DNA of 45,940 bases from an uncultured Fretibacterium sp. (GCA_937911045.1 CALEPX010000097.1:1-45940); one strand, 5' to 3'; positions 31,245 to 40,002 are shown, counted from the stretch's first letter. Program-made: numbers and translations. Notes: generated by a model not told the origin, from the letters alone.

Positions 31245-33173
31245 TTAATATTTTCTTGCGACTTTTTCGTGTTCGACGTGATTTTCCCAAGCTTTGCGAT
31301 TCGCTTCAGTACCGCCGACTTCAACAGAGCCAACGCGCCACCATGCTCCGTAGCCTTCGGTCATTGATTTCGGCAGAACTTTTACGTCGATTAAGACCGG
31401 AACATTCTTGATTTTCTTTGCTTCAGAAATTGCGCTTTCGAGTTCTGCAAGCGTCCTGACTGTGAAAGATTTTGCCCCGTAAGCCCGTGCGATCGCGGCG
31501 TAATCAACCGGCATGAAATCTCCGTCGAGTTTTCCGGATTCAGGATTCCGGAATCGCATTTCCGTGCATAGAGTAGCATTTCCCTGAGCAGTTTGCAAAT
31601 TATTTATGCAGCCGAACGAAGCATTATCGAAAACTACGACCGTAATTTTCTTGTGTTCCTGAACAGCCGTTAAAAATTCCGAGTGCAGCATCACGAACGC
31701 GCCGTCACCGACCATTGAATACACTTCATGATCGTCACCGACCGCGAATTTCACGCCCAAAGCTCCGGAGACTTCGTAGCCCATGCAGGAATATCCGTAT
31801 TCCATATTATACGTGTCCTGACCTTTTGCGCGCCACATTCTTTGCATATCACCCGGCAATGAGCCAGAAGCACCGATTACGCTGTCATTCGGATCGATCA
31901 ATCTGTTTATTGCAGCGAGAGCCGTAGTCTGCGGGAGATTTGCGTTAATATCTTTCGCGAATCTGAAAGCAGAATTTGCGTTTGCGTCGTTGACTTCAGG
32001 AACGTAATTTTCGCCGAATTTTATCGCAGCGAGCCTGTCATATTCCTGATTCCATTTTTGAATCGCGGCTTCGATTTCGCCATTATATCCGGTCTTGTAG
32101 CCATCGAGAGCAGCCGTCAATTTCTCCAGAGCGTCGCGTGCATCAGCAATAACAGGAATCGCGTTTAACTTGAACGACTGAAATTCTGAGACGTTTATAT
32201 TCACGAACTTCGCAGATTCTTTGAAGAGCCATTTCGATGACGTTGTGAAATCCGTATATCTTGTTCCGACACCGATTATCAAGTCCGAATCTTTTGCGAT
32301 TTCGTTCGCCGATGAGCAGCCAGTCACGCCCAAACCGCCCAGATTCAACCTGTGATCCCAAGGCAGCGCGGATTTTCCAGCTTGAGTTTCGCCGAACGGG
32401 ATATTATATTTCTCCGCGAAATTCCTGAAAGCCTCGTGAGCTTCAGAATATCTGACACCGCCGCCGCAAATCAGCATTGGCTTTTTAGCAGCTTTAATCG
32501 CCGCGACAGCTTGAGATATTGCTATTTCCGTTGCAGGTCTGCGTTCGATTCTCCAGACGCGTTTCTCGAAAAATGATTCCGGATAATCATACGCTTCACC
32601 CTCGACATCTTGCGGCATTCCGATACATACTGCGCCGGTATCAGCCGGGTCTGTCAAAACTCTGAACGCACTCATCATCGCGCTCATTAACTGCTCTGGT
32701 CTGACGATTCTGTCCCAATAACGGCAAACTGGTCTGTACGCATCATTCGTCGAAATTGATAGATCGCTTGGCTGTTCGATCTGCTGCAAAACCGGATCGG
32801 GCTGTCTGCATGCGTAAACGTCTCCGGGCAAAATCAGAACCGGAATATTATTCGCTGTTGCCGTAGCTGCTGCCGTAATCATGTTTGCTGCACCGGGTCC
32901 GACTGATGAAGTTACAGCCATGATCTGTTTGCGCTTCATGTGTTTTGCGAAAGCTACAGCTACATGAGCCTGTCCCTGTTCGTTCTTGCCCTGATAAATT
33001 TCGAGTCTGTGAGCTTCCTGTAACAGAGCCTGACCTAATCCGACGACGTTTCCGTGTCCAGGAATCATGAGAATGCCTTTCACGAACGGCTGTTCAACGT
33101 TATCATACGCTACGTATTGATTCTCAAGAAATCTCACGAGAGCCTGAGCCATTGTTAATCTTACTGTTTGCAT
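31245..33173 (-). CDS. iolD: 3D-(3,5/4)-trihydroxycyclohexane-1,2-dione hydrolase
   Basis: A 642-residue thiamine-diphosphate enzyme, the ring-opening step that gives 5-deoxy-glucuronate. Seen: the N-terminal PYR domain with GNVVGLGQALLQEAHRLEIY and VTSSVGPGAANMITAAATA, the central domain, and the ThDP/Mg motif SMVGDGAFVMLHSEF continuing to VVVFDNASFGC. MRMWRAKG-type sequence near residue 440 and the full length match IolD rather than acetolactate synthase. GGAG precedes the ATG. It lies 21 nt after iolB. Confidence 0.95.
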   Translation of the reverse strand: MQTVRLTMAQALVRFLENQYVAYDNVEQPFVKGILMIPGHGNVVGLGQALLQEAHRLEIYQGKNEQGQAHVAVAFAKHMKRKQIMAVTSSVGPGAANMITAAATATANNIPVLILPGDVYACRQPDPVLQQIEQPSDLSISTNDAYRPVCRYWDRIVRPEQLMSAMMSAFRVLTDPADTGAVCIGMPQDVEGEAYDYPESFFEKRVWRIERRPATEIAISQAVAAIKAAKKPMLICGGGVRYSEAHEAFRNFAEKYNIPFGETQAGKSALPWDHRLNLGGLGVTGCSSANEIAKDSDLIIGVGTRYTDFTTSSKWLFKESAKFVNINVSEFQSFKLNAIPVIADARDALEKLTAALDGYKTGYNGEIEAAIQKWNQEYDRLAAIKFGENYVPEVNDANANSAFRFAKDINANLPQTTALAAINRLIDPNDSVIGASGSLPGDMQRMWRAKGQDTYNMEYGYSCMGYEVSGALGVKFAVGDDHEVYSMVGDGAFVMLHSEFLTAVQEHKKITVVVFDNASFGCINNLQTAQGNATLCTEMRFRNPESGKLDGDFMPVDYAAIARAYGAKSFTVRTLAELESAISEAKKIKNVPVLIDVKVLPKSMTEGYGAWWRVGSVEVGGTEANRKAWENHVEHEKVARKY

Positions 33174-33194
33174 GAATAATTACTCCTTTATGAT

Positions 33195-33989
33195 TTATTC
33201 TGGTGTAAATATATGCTCGTTTGCGTCACTTTTCCAGAGCCAGGAATGTTCGGGGTCATCGATTCGTGTTTTGCGCCAAGGATTGCCCGGCAAATGACGA
33301 ATGCCCCACGTATAACACATCGCGTAACCCGGAGCTGCTGCCTGTGAATGGAACGAGTGATTTATAATCAAGCAGCCGTTATGTCCAGTCTGGTAAATCT
33401 GCCCGTTCGCGAAACCTGCGCCGAATCCCTGAGGATAATCAAACCTGTAGAAATATACTTCCGGCTGTGGGTGATGATGCGGCGGATAGCTTGACCATTT
33501 ACCCGGGTAACTCAGAACTTCGCCGAGTACCATGTTGCTGTACGGAGCTGACTCATAATCGAAAAAAGTCTGAATCTCACGCTGCATACAGCCCATTAAT
33601 TCACCGTTTGAGCCTGCGTGCTGAACCATGATGTCTTTGGGCGCGTATAATCTTGCCGGAAAAATATTTGCGTTGTCCGTTAATTGCACGTAAATTTCCG
33701 AGTGTTCCAGAGCCTTGACTGAAACTTTCGTGCCTTTGCATACGTGTAAGCAATACGCCGCATAATGGAAAGTATCGGGTCTTGAAGCCTCGCTCACTTC
33801 GTTATCATACGTGAAAACAACTTTGCCGATGAATAAATCCAGAGCCAATTCTTTCTCAGGTTCATCAAAAGAATATCCGTCGCCGGCTTCGAGAACTAGC
33901 AATCCCACGTCCATATTCGTAGCGCAATCGTTCCCGCCCATAGTCAAGTACGAGTTATAACCGCGTGTAACTTGTTTTTGAATATACAT
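33195..33989 (-). CDS. iolB: 5-deoxy-glucuronate isomerase
   Basis: A 264-residue bicupin. The metal-site block SSYPPHHHPQPEVYFYRFDY and the following QGFGAGFANGQIYQTGHNG are the IolB signature; the C-terminal PGYAMCYTWGIRHLPGNPW closes the fold. It converts 5-deoxy-glucuronate to 2-deoxy-5-keto-gluconate, the substrate of IolC. Length is normal. It lies 3 nt after iolE, so translation is probably coupled. Confidence 0.95.
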   Translation of the reverse strand: MYIQKQVTRGYNSYLTMGGNDCATNMDVGLLVLEAGDGYSFDEPEKELALDLFIGKVVFTYDNEVSEASRPDTFHYAAYCLHVCKGTKVSVKALEHSEIYVQLTDNANIFPARLYAPKDIMVQHAGSNGELMGCMQREIQTFFDYESAPYSNMVLGEVLSYPGKWSSYPPHHHPQPEVYFYRFDYPQGFGAGFANGQIYQTGHNGCLIINHSFHSQAAAPGYAMCYTWGIRHLPGNPWRKTRIDDPEHSWLWKSDANEHIFTPE

Positions 33990-33992
33990 GAT

Positions 33993-34901
33993 CTAAATAC
34001 CTGTGTGTTCCCGAATATATTTTCGTGCTTTAATCGCATATTCCAACGGGTTAGCTTTTGCGGGATCCTGTTCAGCCTCGACTAAGAGCCAGCCCTCATA
34101 TTTTGCCTCGCTGAGTAACTTGAAAATCGGATCGTAATCCACACAGCCATCGCCCGGAACTGTGAACGCTCCTTCACGAACTGCTTTCAGGAAACTCCAA
34201 CCTTCAGGCTTCACACGAGCAACTACATCAGCGCGCATATCTTTCAGGTGAACATGCCCTACGCGTTTGACATATTTTTTCAGGACTGTCAGCGGATCTT
34301 CGCCTGCAAATGTGAAATGCCCCGTGTCATAGCACAGGAATACGCAATTCTCGTCCGTGTTAGCCATCATACGTTCAGTTTCAGCAGCTGTCTGAACGAC
34401 CGTACCCATATGATGATGATAGCACAACTTGAAGCCGCGTTCAGTTGCAATTTTCCCGAGACGATTCAATCCGTCGCAGAATCTCGCCCATTCTGAATCA
34501 TTCATGACGTGCTTTTTGTCGCCCAGAACCGGCGTATCTTTCTGTCCCTGAATCGAGTAGCTCTGTTCCGAAACGTTAATGCGATTCGCACCGACTGCCG
34601 CGAGAAAATCGAGTTCTCTTTTGAAATCCGCTTCTACTTTGTCGATTTCCTGCGTCAAGATAAACGACGAGAACCAACGTGACGCGATTCTCATGCCTCT
34701 GAGATCGAGTTCATATTTCAGCTCTTTCGGGTCAGACGGGTATTTATTGCCAATCTCGCAGCCAGTGAATCCAGCCAGAGCCATTTCACTCACGGTCTGC
34801 CTGAACGTATTTTCCGCACCGAGTTCCGGCATATCATCGTTGCACCAGCCAATCGGCGCAATCCCCAAAAACACTTTGCTTGCATCAAACATGTTGCTCA
34901 A
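33993..34901 (-). CDS. iolE: inosose (2-keto-myo-inositol) dehydratase
   Basis: A 302-residue TIM-barrel protein of the AP-endonuclease-2 superfamily. The metal-ligand strands are visible: LCYHHHMGTVV, FLCYDTGHFTFAGEDP, GHVHLKDMRADV and LLVEAEQDP. The N-terminal block FLGIAPIGWCNDDMPELG is typical of IolE. It removes water from 2-keto-myo-inositol to give the dione used by IolD. The TTG start at 34901 is preferred because AAGGAG lies exactly 8 nt upstream; an ATG three codons later is too far from it. It lies 2 nt after the small membrane gene. Confidence 0.95.
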   Translation of the reverse strand: MSNMFDASKVFLGIAPIGWCNDDMPELGAENTFRQTVSEMALAGFTGCEIGNKYPSDPKELKYELDLRGMRIASRWFSSFILTQEIDKVEADFKRELDFLAAVGANRINVSEQSYSIQGQKDTPVLGDKKHVMNDSEWARFCDGLNRLGKIATERGFKLCYHHHMGTVVQTAAETERMMANTDENCVFLCYDTGHFTFAGEDPLTVLKKYVKRVGHVHLKDMRADVVARVKPEGWSFLKAVREGAFTVPGDGCVDYDPIFKLLSEAKYEGWLLVEAEQDPAKANPLEYAIKARKYIREHTGI

Positions 34902-34903
34902 AA

Positions 34904-35158
34904 TTATTGCTCCTTATCACTGCTATTATCACTATTATTATCACTATTATTTTCTTTCTCTTGAGCGCGCCACGCCTTCCATGAATAAAACAGCAGCACG
35001 CCCCCAACGATCAAAAAGACAGCTCCGCCCAGCAGACTAACAACAGGATTCTCAGTTTCATTGCGAAACCATCCCGTCAAAAGTTCGTCAGCCAAGTACA
35101 GTAAATAGCCGCCAGCGACCGTCCATATTACCATTCTGCGTTTGTGAAAATCGCCCAT
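34904..35158 (-). CDS. 84-residue two-helix membrane protein of unknown function
   Basis: A short protein with a basic start (MGDFHKRRM), two membrane segments (about residues 9-27 and 38-60), an aromatic and basic KAWRAQ edge and a repetitive hydrophilic tail NNSDNNSDNSSDKEQ. I do not recognise the family. The gene is clearly embedded: its ATG overlaps the stop of the upstream dehydrogenase by 1 nt (TAATG) and iolE follows after 2 nt. The tail is encoded by imperfect 9-12 bp tandem repeats. A role linked to inositol uptake is possible from location only. Confidence 0.72.
   Translation of the reverse strand: MGDFHKRRMVIWTVAGGYLLYLADELLTGWFRNETENPVVSLLGGAVFLIVGGVLLFYSWKAWRAQEKENNSDNNSDNSSDKEQ
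34914..34952 (-). repeat. imperfect 9-12 bp tandem repeat (TATTATCAC units)
   Basis: On the plus strand TATTATCAC, TATTATTATCAC and TATTATT follow each other, encoding the Asn/Ser/Asp tail of the 84-residue protein on the minus strand. All visible units keep the frame. The repeat abuts the ribosome binding site of iolE (34915-34910). Confidence 0.6.
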
Positions 35159-36171
35159 TATAATTTTACGATTTTGCCAGTTTTCCAGGCTTCAGTCGTA
35201 GCATAGCCAATCGCCGTTGACTTCGTGCCGTCATAGACATTTACGCCGGGTTTCTTGCCGGTTAAAGCGCAATCGACAAATTCCTGCATTTCGATCAAGT
35301 ACGCTTCCTCGAATCTTTCCGGGAACGAGCCGACGCATTCCGTGCAAACTCCGTTAGAATTATAAACCTGCGCGAGATTTTTTTCAGGTACAGCAGAGAT
35401 TCTAATCGTGCCATCTGTCCCGACGATTTCAGTTTCGACATGATAGCCGTACGGAGCAGTTCTGCCAACGTGAACCATAGCCATTGCGCCGTTCGCAAAT
35501 TTATACACTGCGACGCCCGTTTCATCGTCTCCAGCCTCGCGAAATTCCGGGTGCTTGAACGTAGAACCCATCGCGTAAACTTCCGTAGCCTCGCTATTCA
35601 AGAACCAGCGGCAAAGATCTATATCATGAATCGCCATATCCAGGAAAATTCCGCCCGAATTTTTTGCGAATTTTATCGCGCCCTGCACCAGAGCTTCCGG
35701 ATCGATTCCTGTTGCTTTGACAAGATACGGTGTGCCGATTGAGCCATTGTCTATTAATTTTTTCGCGTAAGAATACGATTTATCATAACGGCGCATGAAT
35801 CCCAGCATGAACGTTAAATCCGGGTGACGTTCGACGGCAGCTTCTGCTTGTTTGCACTGAGCTACATCAACTCCAAGCGGCTTCTCCGAGAAAACGTGTT
35901 TGCCTGCGTCCAAAGCGGCTTCAATTTGCCAGCAATGTTCACTCGAAGTCGTAACGATACAAACGGCATCGAGATTTGCTTTTGCGAGCATTTCCCTATA
36001 ATCTGAGTACACGTCATTAAGACCGAGTTCTGATTTTGCGAAATCCAATTCCGCCGGAACAATCGAACACGCCGCTGTTAATTCCGAATTTGGGATTTTA
36101 TACGCGATATTATTTGCGTGAACTTTTCCCAAGCGACCTAAACCGACGATTCCAATATTCAATCTCTTCAA
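35158..36171 (-). CDS. second inositol 2-dehydrogenase-like protein (Gfo/Idh/MocA)
   Basis: A 337-residue NAD(P)-dependent dehydrogenase: LNIGIVGLGRLGKVHANNI, SEKPLGVDVAQ with the catalytic Lys, and GGIFLDMAIHDIDLCRWFL with Asp and His. It is clearly a paralogue of IolG (same layout, roughly one third identical by eye) and may act on a different stereoisomer such as scyllo-inositol (IolX/IolW-like) or D-chiro-inositol, or be the inositol enzyme itself. It is the first gene after the transporter terminator and overlaps the 84-residue gene by 1 nt. A second IolG is common where several isomers are used. Confidence 0.85.
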   Translation of the reverse strand: MKRLNIGIVGLGRLGKVHANNIAYKIPNSELTAACSIVPAELDFAKSELGLNDVYSDYREMLAKANLDAVCIVTTSSEHCWQIEAALDAGKHVFSEKPLGVDVAQCKQAEAAVERHPDLTFMLGFMRRYDKSYSYAKKLIDNGSIGTPYLVKATGIDPEALVQGAIKFAKNSGGIFLDMAIHDIDLCRWFLNSEATEVYAMGSTFKHPEFREAGDDETGVAVYKFANGAMAMVHVGRTAPYGYHVETEIVGTDGTIRISAVPEKNLAQVYNSNGVCTECVGSFPERFEEAYLIEMQEFVDCALTGKKPGVNVYDGTKSTAIGYATTEAWKTGKIVKL

Positions 36172-36216
36172 GTTACAATTTTCCTCTCGTTTAGTTTCAT
36201 TTAATTTCGTTTCGTC

Positions 36217-36249
36217 AAAAAAGCTGCCCCGACAAATTTCGAGACAGCT
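36217..36249 (-). terminator. intrinsic terminator between the permease and second dehydrogenase genes
   Basis: On the minus strand AGCTGTCTCG (36249-36240) pairs with CGGGGCAGCT (36231-36222), with two G-T wobbles and an 8-nt loop, followed by a T-run (36221-36217). It splits the transporter genes from the catabolic genes, or attenuates between them. Confidence 0.7.
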
Positions 36250-36267
36250 GTTCTCTCAAAATAATTT

Positions 36268-37260
36268 CTAGTGTTTAGCAACTGCTGCGAGCCTTCGACG
36301 TTTTGCCTCCATGCTTGCACGCACAACGTCCATGAACACCGCGAGAATAATCACGAGTCCGAGAACGATATTCTGCACCGATGAATCAATCGACAGGAGC
36401 GTAAATCCGTTTCTCAAAACTGCGATAATCAGCGCGCCGATCATTGTTCCGATCATTGTGCCTTTTCCACCCGTGAACGATGCGCCGCCGATTATACATG
36501 CAGCGATTGCGTCCGTGTCATAAGGCTGTGTTGCCATTGAGCCGTTACAAATTCCGGAGCGTCCGACCGACAAAATTCCGCCGAGTGCCGCCATGATACC
36601 CGACATCGTGTAGCAAAATGTCAAGACGTTCGCCGTGTTAATTCCCGAAAGTCTCGTTGCTTCCATGTTGCCGCCAGCGCAGTAAATCGATCGTCCGAGT
36701 GCCGTGCGACTCAGGAATATGTGCATAATCACGTATAGCACTATTATAACGAGAAAGCTAACCGGAAATCCGCCGCCAAATGTTCCGATAGTCTGTCTGC
36801 CCAAGAACTGGACTGTCTCCGGGAATTTGTTAATCATTTTATTGCCCGTTACGACCAACGCAGCTCCCCAAAGCACGTTCTTCATGCCCAGTGTCGAAAC
36901 GAACGGGTGCGGCAAATGTAATCGCGTCAACAGTGTTCCGTTCAGGAAACCCATGAAAGCTCCGGCTAAAATTGCGATGAGCATGAGCAAGATTCCACTT
37001 GTTAAGCCAGCTTCTTTCAATGCACCCATCAAGCACGCGCAGAAAATTGCATTCGCTCCGACGCTCAAATCAATGCCCGCCGTTATCAAACACAATAACA
37101 TACCCGTAGCAAGAAACGCATTAAAAGCCGTTTGCTTCAAAATTCCCATGATATTTCCGGGACTATAGAAATTCTTGTTCGCGAACGCCAGAAACGCACA
37201 CATCAAAACTAGCGCCAGTACTGTTCCTAACTGAACGCCACCGCCAATTTTCTTATTCAT
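36268..37260 (-). CDS. sugar-type ABC transporter permease (RbsC family), probably for inositol
   Basis: A 330-residue inner-membrane protein with about ten helices. ITAGIDLSVGANAIFCACL and IGGASFTGGKGTMIGTMIGALI are the characteristic RbsC/XylH/IatP motifs, the second being the loop that contacts the ATPase. Next to it lie the matching ATPase (8-nt overlap) and binding protein. The inositol substrate is inferred from the following iol genes. Length is normal. The ATG lies just inside the end of the ATPase gene. Confidence 0.9.
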   Translation of the reverse strand: MNKKIGGGVQLGTVLALVLMCAFLAFANKNFYSPGNIMGILKQTAFNAFLATGMLLCLITAGIDLSVGANAIFCACLMGALKEAGLTSGILLMLIAILAGAFMGFLNGTLLTRLHLPHPFVSTLGMKNVLWGAALVVTGNKMINKFPETVQFLGRQTIGTFGGGFPVSFLVIIVLYVIMHIFLSRTALGRSIYCAGGNMEATRLSGINTANVLTFCYTMSGIMAALGGILSVGRSGICNGSMATQPYDTDAIAACIIGGASFTGGKGTMIGTMIGALIIAVLRNGFTLLSIDSSVQNIVLGLVIILAVFMDVVRASMEAKRRRLAAVAKH

Positions 37261-38761
37261 CTAAACTTCCTCCCCATGCAGCTTTCATAAGGTCTTCTTG
37301 ATTAAAATGCTTGCTGTCTCGATCAACTTCAGCCATAACTCTGCCACCGCGCATTACGATTACGCGATCGCTCATTCCCAAAATTTCCGGCATTTCCGAC
37401 GAGATCATGATTACACACTTGCCATTCTTAACTAGATCATTCATGACGTTATAGACTTCAACTTTTGCTCCGACATCGATTCCGCGTGTTGGTTCGTCAA
37501 AAATATAGACATCAGCTTCAGCGTTGAGCCATTTGCCGATTACGACTTTCTGCTGATTGCCGCCGGATAACTGACCGACAATCTCATAAATCGAAGGCGT
37601 TTTGATACGCAATGTTTCGATATGACCCTGACCGCTCGATTCGATCTTATTCTCGTCCAGGAACCAGCCTTTCGAATGTTGCTTGAAACTCGAAAGAATC
37701 AAATTCGTTCGTATCGTCTGAGCCAAAACAAGTCCCGAACCTTTGCGATCTTCTGTTAATAACGCGATGCCTGCTTGAATTGCCTGTTTCGGACTCTTGA
37801 TACGCGTTTCTTTGCCCTTCACGAAAATTCTGCCGCCATCAATCGGATCAGCTCCGAAAATAGCCCTGACCGTCTCAGTTCTGCCAGCTCCGACAAGTCC
37901 GGACATTCCCAAAATCTGACCGCCGTACGCCTCGAAACTCACGTTATCCAGAACGCCTCCGACCGTCAAACCCTCAACTCTCAGGAAACATTCGCCCTTA
38001 ACGCCAAATTCTTTCGGGAATTGCTTCTCAAGAGTTCGTCCGACCATTGCCGTAATCAACGAATCATTTATCCATTCAGAAATTGGTCTGGTCTCGATAT
38101 ATTCACCGTCGCGAATTACCGTAACGCGATCGCATAACTCGAACAATTCCTCAAGTTTGTGCGATACGAACACGATGCCGATCCCGCGGGATTTCAAATC
38201 ACGGCATGTTTTCATGAGCTGCTCGACTTCTTTTTCCCCGAGTGAAGACGTTGGCTCGTCCATGATTATCATTTTCGCGTCGATTAACACGGCTTTTGCG
38301 ATTTCGATCATCTGCTGAATGCCCATTCCGAAAGTTCCGGCTGCTTTTGTCGGGTCAATATCCTGACCGAGCGAGAGCATGACTTCCTTGGCTTTCTTGT
38401 GCATTGCTGCGTAATCTAATAACGGTCCATTGCCCTTCTTGATCCACTTGTTGATGAAAATATTATCCGTTACGCTCAAAAGTTTCTCGATATTAAGCTC
38501 CTGATAGACGCAAGCGATTCCAGCTGCTGCTGAGTCATTCGGGTCACGAAATACTTTTTTCTCGCCATTGACATAAATTTCGCCTTCATCTGCCTGATAA
38601 ACGCCCGTCAGAACTTTTATAAGCGTAGATTTTCCCGCACCGTTCTCACCGATTAAGCCCAGAATTTCTCCGGGTTTCACAGCTAGCTGCATGTGATTCA
38701 GTGCGACAACACCAGGAAAACGTTTCGTAGCGTTTTTGAGTTCGACTACATACTCCGACAC
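37253..38761 (-). CDS. sugar-type ABC transporter ATP-binding protein, two nucleotide domains (RbsA/MglA-like)
   Basis: A protein of about 502 residues with two ABC domains. The first has Walker A GENGAGKSTLIKVL, Walker B IMDEPTSSLG and a degenerate signature (GMGIQQMIEIAKAVL). The second has a degenerate Walker A (GLVGAGRTETVRAI), a full signature LSGGNQQKVVIGKWL and Walker B YIFDEPTRGIDVG. This asymmetry is normal for RbsA-type proteins. It powers uptake with the adjacent permease. The GTG at 38761 is favoured since GAGGGG lies 11 nt upstream; another GTG at 38773 would overlap that site. Confidence 0.92.
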   Translation of the reverse strand: MSEYVVELKNATKRFPGVVALNHMQLAVKPGEILGLIGENGAGKSTLIKVLTGVYQADEGEIYVNGEKKVFRDPNDSAAAGIACVYQELNIEKLLSVTDNIFINKWIKKGNGPLLDYAAMHKKAKEVMLSLGQDIDPTKAAGTFGMGIQQMIEIAKAVLIDAKMIIMDEPTSSLGEKEVEQLMKTCRDLKSRGIGIVFVSHKLEELFELCDRVTVIRDGEYIETRPISEWINDSLITAMVGRTLEKQFPKEFGVKGECFLRVEGLTVGGVLDNVSFEAYGGQILGMSGLVGAGRTETVRAIFGADPIDGGRIFVKGKETRIKSPKQAIQAGIALLTEDRKGSGLVLAQTIRTNLILSSFKQHSKGWFLDENKIESSGQGHIETLRIKTPSIYEIVGQLSGGNQQKVVIGKWLNAEADVYIFDEPTRGIDVGAKVEVYNVMNDLVKNGKCVIMISSEMPEILGMSDRVIVMRGGRVMAEVDRDSKHFNQEDLMKAAWGGSLDE

Positions 38762-38810
38762 TTTTAAGATCACCCCTCAACTTCCATTTTGCTATTCTTT
38801 TGCTTCGTTC

Positions 38811-38838
38811 GTTCTTTCTTTCTTTCTTTCTTTCTTTT
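38811..38838 (-). repeat. tetranucleotide tandem repeat (CTTT on plus, AAAG on coding strand)
   Basis: About 6.5 copies of a 4-bp unit (38812-38837), preceded by two diverged units (CGTT/CGTT). It lies between the terminator that follows the binding-protein gene and the start of the ATPase gene, about 50 nt upstream of the start codon, within its untranslated leader or promoter. Confidence 0.85.
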
Positions 38839-38849
38839 AATCAAAGGAA

Positions 38850-38885
38850 AAAGACCCCCATTCTCGATAAAAAACGGGGATCTTT
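38850..38885 (-). terminator. terminator/attenuator after the binding-protein gene
   Basis: AAAGATCCCC (38885-38876) pairs over 10 bp with GGGGGTCTTT (38859-38850) on the minus strand, with one T-G wobble, followed by TTCC rather than a long T-run. Such partial terminators often keep binding-protein levels above those of the membrane parts. Confidence 0.7.
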
Positions 38886-38903
38886 CTCCATTTGAATTCT
38901 TAA

Positions 38904-39869
38904 TTAATCCGCGAGATAACTCTTGAGCTGTTCCAATCGTGCCTGAGCTGTCTCCGGTGAAACAACGCTCGCTCCGGCATCGATGAATTTATCAAGTTTC
39001 TCACCGTTGAGTGCGCGAACTACTGCATCAACAGAGTTATAACCCATCGAGTAGCCTTCCTGACAGACTGACATTGTCTCTTCACCTGCGAGAATCGAGT
39101 TGCAAGCTGACTGAATACCGTCAAAACCAAGGAACACTGTGTTCTTGTAGGCTTCGTTTCCAGTGGCAGCGCGTGCAGCAGCCATAGCCATATCGTCGTT
39201 ATTAGCGCAGATTACAGCGATTCCTTCCGGATGATTCTGCATGATTGCTTCCATGCAAGCGACCGCCTGATTTGCCTCGGCATTTGCGTACTGAATCTCG
39301 TTGAACAGGAATTTGCCGCCCTCTGACTCGACGCCCTTCGCGTAACCTGCCATACGAGCTTCATTTGTTGAATCGCCCTGAACGCCAGCGATCTCAATGC
39401 AGAAAACGTCTTTCCAGCCGCGTTCTTTGGCAAGTCTTGCTGCAGCAGCTCCGCCAAGCGCACCGGCACTCTCGTTACCAGTTCCTACGAACGAAAGAAC
39501 TTCCGGAGCATCGATAGCTGTGTCAACCGCAACGATCGGCTTCGTCTGTCCCGAAATCATGTTCGCAACCATGTCCGCCTGAAGGGGAGCAATTACGTAA
39601 CCGTCGATATCTGCGTTATTCATGTCGGTCTCGATCATGTTTTGCTGCTCGTCATAAGCCGTCTCGGAAGTCGCACCCTTGACCTGAACGTGTACATTCG
39701 GGTGTTCCTTGCCATACGCCTGTGCACCGGCAACAACATAGCCCCAATACTCAGACGCTGTCGTTTTAAGAATAACCGAGATGTTATACTCTTTCTCAGC
39801 GGCAACTCCACAAACCGCGAGAGACAACACTAAAACCACAGATAAAGCGATTACCAACAACTTTTTCAT
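38904..39869 (-). CDS. periplasmic sugar-binding protein (RbsB family), probably for inositol
   Basis: A 321-residue protein with a signal peptide (MKKLLVIALSVVLVLSLAVC, cleavage near GVAAE) and a type I periplasmic-binding fold: ISVILKTTASEYWGYVVAGA, DIDGYVIAPLQADM, AVICANNDDMAMAAARA and VFLGFDGIQSACNSI. Cys20 is not in a good lipobox, so it is probably soluble in the periplasm. It delivers ligand to the adjacent RbsA/RbsC-like genes. Inositol is inferred from the linked iol genes; a ribose or galactose analogue is possible. It is the promoter-proximal gene with a good sigma-70 promoter. Confidence 0.9.
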   Translation of the reverse strand: MKKLLVIALSVVLVLSLAVCGVAAEKEYNISVILKTTASEYWGYVVAGAQAYGKEHPNVHVQVKGATSETAYDEQQNMIETDMNNADIDGYVIAPLQADMVANMISGQTKPIVAVDTAIDAPEVLSFVGTGNESAGALGGAAAARLAKERGWKDVFCIEIAGVQGDSTNEARMAGYAKGVESEGGKFLFNEIQYANAEANQAVACMEAIMQNHPEGIAVICANNDDMAMAAARAATGNEAYKNTVFLGFDGIQSACNSILAGEETMSVCQEGYSMGYNSVDAVVRALNGEKLDKFIDAGASVVSPETAQARLEQLKSYLAD

Positions 39870-39961
39870 AATAAGTCCACCATTCCTTTTCTTTTAAATA
39901 GTGTTAAGATATGCCTTCACAACGCATCTCGCAGCCGAAGTTCCAACCTTGAGATGAACTT

Positions 39962-40002
39962 AATATACTACAGGAAATACATCTCTGTCAAGACTTCAAG
40001 TC
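39962..40002 (-). promoter_or_regulatory. sigma-70 promoter with palindromic operator, inositol transporter operon
   Basis: On the minus strand TTGACA (39991-39986) and TATATT (39967-39962) are separated by 18 nt. The palindrome GACTTCAAGTC (40002-39992) abuts the -35 box, and the inverted repeat AAGTTC/GAACTT (about 39961-39938) overlaps the expected transcription start. A perfect GTATTAATAC lies further upstream at 40048-40039. The promoter is strong by eye; operator roles are inferred. Confidence 0.65.

Noticed and set aside
34579..35040. 153-codon plus-strand frame opposite iolE and the small membrane gene
   Set aside because: Contains Tyr/His low-complexity runs produced by the tandem repeat; antisense to a well-supported operon.
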